This document shows, piece by piece, positions 24,862 to 31,308 of a DNA stretch of 32,513 nt. Origin of the DNA: Pseudobdellovibrionaceae bacterium (GTDB lineage Bacteria; Bdellovibrionota; Bdellovibrionia; Bdellovibrionales; Bdellovibrionaceae); contig CANCBY010000005.1 of NCBI GenBank assembly GCA_947374445.1, positions 1 to 32,513 on the forward strand, in the 5' to 3' direction. The notes under the pieces are model-generated. The model had not been told where the DNA came from. It did not search any database and was given only the letters and a program-made list of their open reading frames with translations. The position numbers were made by a program, and so were the translations under genes. Position 1 is the first letter of the stretch. Every line of letters starts with the position of its first letter.

Positions 24862-25611
24862 ATGAAAAAAATATTCTTCGGTTTACTTATGATCACGTCT
24901 TTTTCTTGGGCTCATCCAGGCGAAGAGAGCCGAGTTTCAGTTAAGCCTGAATTTCAAGGGTCTTACAATGCGGGTTCATTTCAGTACACCTTTCAGCTTT
25001 TTGATGATCACACAAAAAAATCTCTAAGTGATAAGGGTTTAGTAGAATCAAATACTAAAATCTTGCATTTGATTGCTTATGATACATCAAAAAATGCATT
25101 TGCCCATGTTCACCCGGTATTTGACGGAAAAACATGGTCTGTTGAATTAAATCTTAACACCAACGGCAACTACTTTGTTTGGGCTCAAGGACAACTTCTG
25201 GACGGAACAGAGTTTTCAAGTTCAACTAGGGCTAAAGTCGTAAGCGGAAAACCGGAGCTTCCAGTTGTTTCATCAGGTGACAATAGAAAAGCGACAGACA
25301 GATCTACTACGATAGTGCTAGACAAAGGCAAGCTTAAGGCAGGGAGATTGGCTATGCTCACTTTCGAAGTGACTCGGGAGGATGGGCAAAAGGTTCAGCT
25401 TAGTCCTTACCTTGGAGCGATGGCCCATCTGATTGCAGTATCGCCGAAAGGAGATGAGCTTATTCATGTTCACCCTATGGCCGGTGATACCCCCAATGCA
25501 GGAATGATACATGCAACGTTTCCGACAGAAGGTGATTATCGAGTTTGGGTTCAGCTCATTGATCGTGGCGAGCTGAAGCTTCTCCCGCTGTCTGTAACTG
25601 TCTCAAAATAG
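24862..25611 (+). CDS. Secreted His-motif protein with tandem repeat, metal-operon
   Basis: A 249-residue periplasmic protein. The signal peptide ends at SFSWA (residue 17), so the mature protein would start with His18-Pro-Gly. Two copies of one domain follow: HLIAYDTSKNAFAHVHP at 69-85 and HLIAVSPKGDELIHVHP at 189-205, with identical spacing of the first His to HVHP (13 residues), each followed by a strand ending in an aromatic-V-W pattern (NGNYFVWAQ and EGDYRVWVQ). Conserved His pairs suggest metal binding, probably copper, but this is inferred. No HlyD-type hairpin is present, so it is not an RND adaptor. First gene of the CsoR-controlled operon, 25 bp from the pump. Confidence 0.7.
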   Translation: MKKIFFGLLMITSFSWAHPGEESRVSVKPEFQGSYNAGSFQYTFQLFDDHTKKSLSDKGLVESNTKILHLIAYDTSKNAFAHVHPVFDGKTWSVELNLNTNGNYFVWAQGQLLDGTEFSSSTRAKVVSGKPELPVVSSGDNRKATDRSTTIVLDKGKLKAGRLAMLTFEVTREDGQKVQLSPYLGAMAHLIAVSPKGDELIHVHPMAGDTPNAGMIHATFPTEGDYRVWVQLIDRGELKLLPLSVTVSK

Positions 25612-25636
25612 TTTTTGTACTAGCTTCGGAGAAATC

Positions 25637-28600
25637 ATGCTCGATCGAATAATCAAATTTTCACTTTCGCATCGATTGCTAGTCATTTCGATCGCTGCAT
25701 TTTTTTTGGCGTATGGGGGCTGGATTGCTGCTCACTTGCCTGTCGATGTTTTTCCAGATTTAAACAGGCCTACAGTTACAATTATGACAGAGGCCTCAGG
25801 CCTTGCTCCCGAAGAGGTCGAAACTCTGGTGACCTTTCCGCTAGAGACTTCACTCAATGGGCTTCCTGGGGTTGAGCGCGTTCGCTCAAGTTCTGGGGTT
25901 GGATTGAGCATTGTCTATGTTGAGTTCTCTTGGGGGACAGACATTTTTAGAAATCGCCAACTTGTTCAAGAAAAGTTAACTCTCGCTAAAGAAAAATTGC
26001 CCAAGAATATTACCCCAATTATGGGACCTATTTCTTCAATCATGGGAGAGATTCAGCTGATTGGCCTCACTTCAAAGGATGTTAGCGCCAACCCAATGAA
26101 TCTTAGAACGGTGGCTGATTGGACAGTGCGCCCTAGACTTTTAAGTATCCCAGGCGTTGCACAAGTCACATCCATTGGCGGAGGAGTTCGCCAATTTCAA
26201 ATTTTGCTGTCGGCTGTAAAAATTCAAAAATTGCAAATGTCGATTGAGGATATCGAACACAACTTGTCAGAAATCAGTTTGAACTCAACGGGTGGATTCA
26301 TCAATATTGAAGAAAATGAATCCCTTATTCGAGTTCTTGGTGCCATTCGTAATCGCGAAGAAATTCTAAATTCTGTTGTTGGTATGCATCTCGGGAAGCC
26401 TGTTTTAGTTCGTGATGTTGCTGAAGTGACCGAGGCTCCTCAAACAATGCGTGGTGATGCTAGCGTCAACGCAAGCCCCGGTGTTATCATGAGCATTCAA
26501 AAGCAGCCTGGAGCTAGTACTATTGAACTTACCCGCGAAATAGAGCAAGCACTGAAAGAGCTTGAAAAAACACTTCCAAGTCATATCGAGATCAATCCTA
26601 ATTTGTTCAAGCAAGCAAATTTTATCGAAACTTCAATTGCAAACGTCGAAGAAGCTCTCCGTGATGGAGTGATTTTAGTTTTTATTGTGCTCTTTTTGTT
26701 TTTACTCAATTTCAGAACAACAATTATTACGATCACGGCTATTCCGCTGTCATTTGTCTTGTCAGCGATTGTCTTTAAAATATTTGGTCTGTCTGTCAAC
26801 ACAATGACATTGGGTGGGTTGGCCATTGCGATTGGCGAGCTTGTTGACGATGCCATCGTTGATGTTGAGAATGTCTTTCGGCGCTTAAAAGAGAATAAGA
26901 GTTTAGTAAAACCTAGAAATATTCTTTTGGTTGTCTATAAGGCCTCAAGTGAAGTTCGAAATTCGATTGTTATTGCGACTATTATTGTATGCTTAGTTTT
27001 CTTGCCACTCTTTAGTATGGGCGGGATTGAAGGAAAGCTCTTCATTCCTCTCGGCCTTGCTTACATCATATCACTTCTTGCCTCGATGGCGGTGTCACTG
27101 ACAGTAACTCCTGTTCTTTGCTCTTATTTTCTAACTAACAGTAAACTTCTAGACCATCATGATGGCGCTTTGGTTTTGGCGCTTAAAAAAATTGAAACCC
27201 AAATTTTACACAAATCGCTAAAGCACCCTAAAGGCATTATTGGAGTGACTCTTGCATTGTTTCTCTGCGTGTTGGGACTGTCGTTTAATATGGGGCGTGA
27301 TTTTTTACCTAAATTTAATGAAGGCACTGCAACTATATCTATGATGGCTCAGCCTGGGATTTCTTTGGAGGAATCAAATAAACTAGGCCATATTGCTGAG
27401 GCTCTTATCCTGAAATCGCCCGAGGTCAAATCAGTTTCTCGCAGAACAGGGCGTGCCGAACAAGACGAACACGCCGAGGGAGTTCACTCATCAGAAATAG
27501 ATGTCGACTTTAAAGACGGAGGGCGATCTCGCGCAGTCGTTTTAAGTGAGATCAGAAATAATTTATCAACAATTGAGGGCGTTTTTATAAATCTTGGCCA
27601 GCCCATTTCACATCGCTTAGATCATTTGCTATCTGGGGTCCGCGCGCAAATTGCGATTAAGGTTTTTGGCTCCGACTTAGCTATCTTGCGAGCAAAGGGC
27701 GCTGAAATTAAAAAAGCCATTGAGGGCACTGAGGGTCTTGTTGATTTGCAGACCGAGCAGCAAGTTCTTATTCCACAAGTTAAGATTCAGCTCTTACGAG
27801 AAGAAGCCGCCAAGTATGGCATTGTTGTCGGTGATTTGGCACAGCTTCTGGAAAAAGCTTTGCAGGGAGCTGTTGTCGGTCAAATTTTAGAAGGACAAAA
27901 GAATATTGATGTGCTGATGCGGTTTGATGAAAAATCAAGATCTGATCTAGAGCTCATTAAAAAAACACCTATCAAAACTTTAGCCGATGGCACGAAAATT
28001 ACGGTTGAAAAAGTTGCCGATGTTTTTGAATCAACCGGCCCTAATATTGTGAATCGTGAAAATGCACAAAGACGTATAGTTGTTCTTGCGAACTCCTCAG
28101 GACGTGATCTCGATGGTTTGGTCCGAGAGATTCAAGCAAAGATTGGTGAAAAAGTTAAAATGCCTGAAGGATACTTTGTCTTTTACGGGGGACAATTTGA
28201 GAGTCAGCAGCAGGCCGCAAAATTAATGACATTTTTGGCAATTCTTGCAGTTTTAGGCATTTTTATCGTTCTATATATGCATTTCAAATCCAAGTTTATC
28301 GCAATTCAAGTCATGCTGAACATTCCGATGGCCTTCATTGGCGGAGTTATAGGTATTTACCTGACTGATAATACAATTTCTATAGCAAGCCTTGTGGCTT
28401 TCGTTACTTTGTGCGGAATTTCTTCAAGAAACGGCATCATGATGATTTCTCATTATTTGCATCTGATGAAGCATGAGCACGAAAAATTTGGCGAGCAGAT
28501 GGTGATTCGTGGATCTCTTGAGAGATTGGTGCCCGTGTTGATGACGGCTCTCACAGCTATTTTGGGATTAATTCCGCTCGCGTTTGCTGGAGGTGCACCA

Positions 28601-28777
28601 GGAAAAGAGATTTTACATCCTGTTGCCGTGGTCATTGTTGGCGGACTTATCAGTTCGACCCTTTTGGATATGTTTGTAACTCCGACAGTATTTTATCATT
28701 TTGGTAAAAAATCAGCGGAGAAAAGCGTTAGTCGAATGGATAAAGAAACAATTTTTGAAGGAGAACAGCGTGATTAA
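25637..28777 (+). CDS. Heavy-metal RND efflux pump (CusA/CzcA type)
   Basis: A full-length 1046-residue inner-membrane pump of the HME-RND family, driven by proton influx. The start (LPVDVFPDLNRPTVTI), VETLVTFPLETSLNGLPGV and the paired helix blocks are typical of CusA/CzcA. In TM4 the proton-relay segment reads GELVDDAIVDVENVFRRL, with D404, D405 and E411 present. Domain order (TM1, porter, TM2-6, TM7, porter, TM8-12) is complete. Specificity for Cu(I)/Ag(I) is suggested by the CsoR site rather than the pump sequence itself; the Met pathway was not traced. It overlaps the next gene by 8 bp. No adaptor (CusB-like) gene is adjacent. Confidence 0.9.
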   Translation: MLDRIIKFSLSHRLLVISIAAFFLAYGGWIAAHLPVDVFPDLNRPTVTIMTEASGLAPEEVETLVTFPLETSLNGLPGVERVRSSSGVGLSIVYVEFSWGTDIFRNRQLVQEKLTLAKEKLPKNITPIMGPISSIMGEIQLIGLTSKDVSANPMNLRTVADWTVRPRLLSIPGVAQVTSIGGGVRQFQILLSAVKIQKLQMSIEDIEHNLSEISLNSTGGFINIEENESLIRVLGAIRNREEILNSVVGMHLGKPVLVRDVAEVTEAPQTMRGDASVNASPGVIMSIQKQPGASTIELTREIEQALKELEKTLPSHIEINPNLFKQANFIETSIANVEEALRDGVILVFIVLFLFLLNFRTTIITITAIPLSFVLSAIVFKIFGLSVNTMTLGGLAIAIGELVDDAIVDVENVFRRLKENKSLVKPRNILLVVYKASSEVRNSIVIATIIVCLVFLPLFSMGGIEGKLFIPLGLAYIISLLASMAVSLTVTPVLCSYFLTNSKLLDHHDGALVLALKKIETQILHKSLKHPKGIIGVTLALFLCVLGLSFNMGRDFLPKFNEGTATISMMAQPGISLEESNKLGHIAEALILKSPEVKSVSRRTGRAEQDEHAEGVHSSEIDVDFKDGGRSRAVVLSEIRNNLSTIEGVFINLGQPISHRLDHLLSGVRAQIAIKVFGSDLAILRAKGAEIKKAIEGTEGLVDLQTEQQVLIPQVKIQLLREEAAKYGIVVGDLAQLLEKALQGAVVGQILEGQKNIDVLMRFDEKSRSDLELIKKTPIKTLADGTKITVEKVADVFESTGPNIVNRENAQRRIVVLANSSGRDLDGLVREIQAKIGEKVKMPEGYFVFYGGQFESQQQAAKLMTFLAILAVLGIFIVLYMHFKSKFIAIQVMLNIPMAFIGGVIGIYLTDNTISIASLVAFVTLCGISSRNGIMMISHYLHLMKHEHEKFGEQMVIRGSLERLVPVLMTALTAILGLIPLAFAGGAPGKEILHPVAVVIVGGLISSTLLDMFVTPTVFYHFGKKSAEKSVSRMDKETIFEGEQRD

Positions 28778-29162
28778 AAAGATTATTTTATTTTCAGCAC
28801 TAGTTTGCTCATTGAGAGTGTTTGCACATGAAGGTCATGATGATGCCCCTGGGTCATTTAAAGCTAATCACGGTGGGGTTGTTAAAGCTGGAAAGGAAAT
28901 TAATCTTGAGTATGTGGTTTCTGGATCAGAAGTAAAATTATATCCAATGAGGCATGACGGCAAAGAGCTTGCAAATTCCGATATCAAAATTTTAGCTCAT
29001 ACCAAACTACCCAAAGGAAAGCCTGAATCAGTCAAGTTGGAATATAAAGACGGAGCTTTTGTTACTCAAGTTGATTTCAAGAGCGCATACAGAGTCGAAA
29101 TGACTGTCGATGCGGATGTTAAAGACAAAAAAAGCACGTTTAAATTTCAAGTTGAGAAATAG
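28770..29162 (+). CDS. Small secreted HEGHDD protein, metal-operon
   Basis: A 130-residue secreted protein. GTG 28770 follows AAGGAG by seven bases and overlaps the pump gene by 8 bp, so it is translationally coupled. The signal peptide ends RVFA (about residue 19), so the mature protein would begin H-E-G-H-D-D. The body, NHGGVVKAGKEINLEYVV then EVKLYPMRHDGKEL, resembles small periplasmic proteins with the GGxV..G...ELV..G.EV.LY pattern often found near metal exporters. Length and lack of a coiled-coil hairpin exclude a normal adaptor. Metal delivery or scavenging is inferred from position and the His-rich N-terminus. Confidence 0.65.
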   Translation: MIKKIILFSALVCSLRVFAHEGHDDAPGSFKANHGGVVKAGKEINLEYVVSGSEVKLYPMRHDGKELANSDIKILAHTKLPKGKPESVKLEYKDGAFVTQVDFKSAYRVEMTVDADVKDKKSTFKFQVEK

Positions 29163-29180
29163 TCTCCAGGAGAGCCGTTT

Positions 29181-30422
29181 ATGAAACTTGGTGTTTTTAG
29201 CCTTTCATTTTTGCTGACAACTGTATTTGCAGTGCCAAGCGCGTTGGCGCTGCAAGGCGTAGATGAGCTCTTGCAAAAGCTTTATCAAAAGAATCAAGAG
29301 CTATCGGCCTTGCAGCAGGTTGTTGAATCAAAAAAAGCTCTAAGTGGTCTATCAAGTGCATCTTTCTATCCAACTCTCAACGCCGTTGGTGGTTGGGGTC
29401 AGAATAAAACGGATGAATTCGCGACAATAGAAAAAGGCTCTGTTGGCTATCTCGAGGGAAAGCTCAATTTATTTAGAGGCTTTAAAGATCAATCTCTGGC
29501 AGGGCAAAGAGATATTGATTATCAAATTTCAAAAATTGATTTCGAATCAAAAAAAAAGCAACTAAGGTTGGAATTGACGGAAGTTGTTAGCAGTATAGTT
29601 GCTTTGCATAAGCTTCAAAAAATCATTGATGAAGAATACAAGGTAACTTTAGTCCAAAAACAAATGGCCGCAAAAAAAGTAGCAGCTGGCCTGACAAGCG
29701 CTGTCGACAATTTAGAGTTCGAATTGCGTGAAAATGAAATTCAAATTGAACAAAAGCAAGCATATCAGCAGCATCATGAGGCTCATCAAAAGCTTATTAA
29801 ACTATTTGGTGATAACCTTAGCGACGAAACCTTAGAAGAAATTGATTTTAGCAATAGTGATCAACTTACAAAAACATCAGATCAGACCAATATTCAAAGG
29901 ACCTTGGAGTATAGAAAAACAGAACTAGCTCTCGCCCGCGCGAACTTTGAAAAAAGTGAGGCTAGATCAGAGTTTTTGCCGTCAGTGGATTTTACTTACG
30001 GCTTTGGAAGATTGACCCCCTCAGAAGAAGTGCCAACAAAGTTCAATGAATCGAAATACTCTCTTCTATTAACAATTCCGTTATTCTCAGGTTTTGAAAC
30101 ATACTATCGCAACAAATCAGCCTTATCATCCGCGTTCGCGTTTGAGAAAGCACAGTTACAAAAAAAGAGCGATATAGGCTCAGATTTGGAAATTTTGAAA
30201 GAGAGAAAATCTGAACTCAGTGCGCTCTTTCAGATTAATGAAAAAAAGCTTGTGAGCCTTAAGAAATATTTTGATCTGACCCTTTCTGAGTATAAAAGGG
30301 GTGTTAAAAATTCTCCTGATTTAGTCAATGCGACAGAAAGACTATTTTCTTCAAAAAAGAAAAAGTATGAAATTTTGAAGGAGCTTGAGGTTTCAAAAGT
30401 CAGACTTCAAAATTACGAATAA
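29181..30422 (+). CDS. TolC-family outer-membrane efflux channel
   Basis: A 413-residue outer-membrane factor, the exit duct for the RND pump. The signal peptide (MKLGVFSLSFLLTTVFA, cleavage near LA-LQ) is followed by two OEP-type halves, each with long amphipathic helices (LQQVVESKKALSGL, EFELRENEIQIEQKQAYQQ) separated by beta strands (SVGYLEGKLNLFRG and KYSLLLTIPLFSGF). The internal duplication fits the TolC fold. It starts 18 bp after the HEGHDD gene, with AGGAG before the ATG, so it is the last member of the operon. No terminator with a U-run follows directly; a long hairpin lies 20 bp downstream. Confidence 0.88.
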   Translation: MKLGVFSLSFLLTTVFAVPSALALQGVDELLQKLYQKNQELSALQQVVESKKALSGLSSASFYPTLNAVGGWGQNKTDEFATIEKGSVGYLEGKLNLFRGFKDQSLAGQRDIDYQISKIDFESKKKQLRLELTEVVSSIVALHKLQKIIDEEYKVTLVQKQMAAKKVAAGLTSAVDNLEFELRENEIQIEQKQAYQQHHEAHQKLIKLFGDNLSDETLEEIDFSNSDQLTKTSDQTNIQRTLEYRKTELALARANFEKSEARSEFLPSVDFTYGFGRLTPSEEVPTKFNESKYSLLLTIPLFSGFETYYRNKSALSSAFAFEKAQLQKKSDIGSDLEILKERKSELSALFQINEKKLVSLKKYFDLTLSEYKRGVKNSPDLVNATERLFSSKKKKYEILKELEVSKVRLQNYE

Positions 30423-30442
30423 AAATAGATTTAATCAATCGA

Positions 30443-30475
30443 GAGCAAGGATTGGTTAAAAACGAATCCTTGCTC
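30443..30475 (+). terminator. 11-bp hairpin after the metal operon
   Basis: GAGCAAGGATT (30443-30453) is the exact inverted copy of AATCCTTGCTC (30465-30475), with an 11-base loop. It stands 20 bp after the TolC stop. No proper run of T follows on either strand, so it is more a candidate RNA-stabilising or weak terminator hairpin than a canonical one. Confidence 0.45.
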
Positions 30476-30502
30476 GTTGTACGAAAATATCAAAACAATC
30501 AA

Positions 30503-30517
30503 GCCTCTGATCGAGGC
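30503..30517 (-). terminator. Possible weak terminator of tRNA-Leu
   Basis: On the minus strand GCCTC, a five-base loop and GAGGC are followed by a T-rich stretch (TTGATTGTTTTG). It lies about 120 bases beyond the tRNA 3' end. The stem is only 5 bp, so the call is tentative. Confidence 0.25.
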
Positions 30518-30623
30518 GTGTTGCTCAAGAGTGTTCTATGGAACTTTTCTGTAAATGGGCTAAATGTCAGATATGATTTGAAAAAGCCATTTGCGATATT
30601 GTCTGAAATCAAAACTAGAGGAT

Positions 30624-30729
30624 CTATTCGAACTTGGTGCGCGAGGGGGGACTTGAACCCCCACGCTTGCGCATACGCCCCTCAAACGTACGTGTCTACC
30701 AATTCCACCACTCGCGCCAACTCGAATAG
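30624..30729 (-). repeat. Inverted repeat enclosing the tRNA-Leu gene
   Basis: CTATTCGA (30624-30631) and its inverse TCGAATAG (30722-30729) flank the tRNA on both sides, so the precursor's leader and trailer can pair and extend the acceptor stem by 8 bp after a small internal loop. Confidence 0.6.
30635..30717 (-). tRNA. tRNA-Leu (anticodon GAG)
   Basis: The reverse complement folds as a leucine tRNA. Acceptor GCGCGAG pairs with CTCGCGC, followed by a discriminator A and an encoded CCA. The D arm is GTGGAATTGGTAGACAC, the anticodon stem TACGT/GCGTA encloses loop TTGAGGG with anticodon GAG (CUC/CUU codons), a short variable arm (CGC-AA-GCG) follows, and the T arm is GGGGG-TTCAAGT-CCCCC. The 5' part resembles the E. 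coli tRNA-Leu(GAG) D arm closely. A plus-strand open frame across it is noise. Confidence 0.95.
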
Positions 30730-30745
30730 AATCTCAAGGCCTTCA

Positions 30746-30774
30746 AATAAAACCGGATTCGCTGCCAAAGTCAA
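30746..30774 (-). promoter_or_regulatory. Promoter of tRNA-Leu
   Basis: On the minus strand TTGACT (30774-30769) and TTTATT (30751-30746) are spaced by 17 bases, a good sigma-70 pair. Transcription would start near 30739, leaving a leader of about 22 bases before the mature tRNA. Confidence 0.6.
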
Positions 30775-30836
30775 TAATGGCTCCCTCCAAAGCCACAAGC
30801 TCAGCGCGTTAAGCAGTACCGTCAAAGCGAGCTAGA

Positions 30837-30863
30837 CTGGACCTTTTGGTGCCAGATTTTTTT
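30837..30863 (+). terminator. Intrinsic terminator without an obvious upstream gene
   Basis: CTGG-ACC, loop TTTT, GGT-(G)-CCAG forms a 7-bp stem with one bulge and is followed by seven T. It reads on the plus strand, yet the closest plus-strand gene ends 415 bp upstream, beyond the oppositely oriented tRNA. Confidence 0.5.
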
Positions 30864-30878
30864 AAACAAAATGAGAAT

Positions 30879-30907
30879 TTGTTAACCCGTGGTGCTTGTT
30901 CTTTAGT
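30879..30907 (+). promoter_or_regulatory. Candidate promoter for the 30-residue gene
   Basis: TTGTTA (30879-30884) and TTTAGT (30902-30907), spaced by 17, are a plausible sigma-70 pair. This would give an RNA leader of about 114 bases before the ATG at 31028, with several G/C-rich arms such as GGGGCA/TGCTCC (30919-30933) and GGGTT/AACCC. Confidence 0.35.
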
Positions 30908-31027
30908 CATATTCACAAGGGGCATGATGCTCCGATGGGATCCGGGAGGGGTTAAACCCAGGGGCACTAGGATGGAGCCCTTAATGTTCCCTATAAAATG
31001 GTCGCTATCACTTCAGGGAGGACAGTT

Positions 31028-31120
31028 ATGACAGCCGAACTTTTACCGATTCTGTGGTTCTGTGGACTCTATGCCGGAGTGGTCGTGGCTTCACTGGTGA
31101 CTTTTTTGCGGCCCAGCTGA
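31028..31120 (+). CDS. Small membrane peptide, 30 residues
   Basis: A short open frame of 30 codons from ATG 31028 to TGA 31118-31120. It is preceded by AGGGAGG with a six-base spacer, one of the best ribosome binding sites in the window. The peptide starts MTAELLPILWFCG, continues as one hydrophobic stretch of about 21 residues (about 5-26) and ends FLRPS, so it is a predicted single-span membrane peptide with its positive charge at the C-terminus. It resembles no family I know; small subunits of membrane complexes look similar in kind. A strong terminator follows at 31198. Reality is inferred from the ribosome binding site, the composition and the separate transcription signals. Confidence 0.5.
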   Translation: MTAELLPILWFCGLYAGVVVASLVTFLRPS

Positions 31121-31197
31121 GGGGTGAGTAGGAGTGAGTTCTTTAAAATAATATTATAGATGCTGTCCGGGTTTGGTGGTTCCCCGCGGTGGTGTCA

Positions 31198-31229
31198 AAG
31201 GCGGAGCGAAAGCTCCGCCTTCTTTTTTT
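31198..31229 (+). terminator. Strong intrinsic terminator
   Basis: AAGGCGGAGC (31198-31207), loop GAAA, GCTCCGCCTT (31212-31221) is a perfect 10-bp stem followed by CTTTTTTT. It ends the small-peptide transcript and isolates it from queA. Confidence 0.9.
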
Positions 31230-31232
31230 GGT

Positions 31233-31246
31233 GGAGCGAAAGCTCC
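31233..31246 (+). repeat. Second copy of the terminator hairpin core
   Basis: GGAGC-GAAA-GCTCC repeats the 14-base core of the preceding terminator (31203-31216) 30 bp downstream, without a T-run after it. Confidence 0.7.
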
Positions 31247-31308
31247 CGCTTATTTAGCCCTCTTCTCGCGCTTTATTTCTTGAGCAATTCATGAGACATA
31301 AGCGTTTG

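Noticed and set aside
30452..30835. 127-codon plus-strand frame
   Set aside because: It runs antisense through the tRNA-Leu gene and its promoter, has no ribosome binding site and a random-looking product.
30846..31031. 61-codon plus-strand frame before the small peptide
   Set aside because: It lies in the leader region, lacks a good ribosome binding site, and its composition is not protein-like.
31121..31308. preQ1 riboswitch before queA
   Set aside because: No preQ1 class I or II pattern was found, only the terminator hairpin and its second copy.
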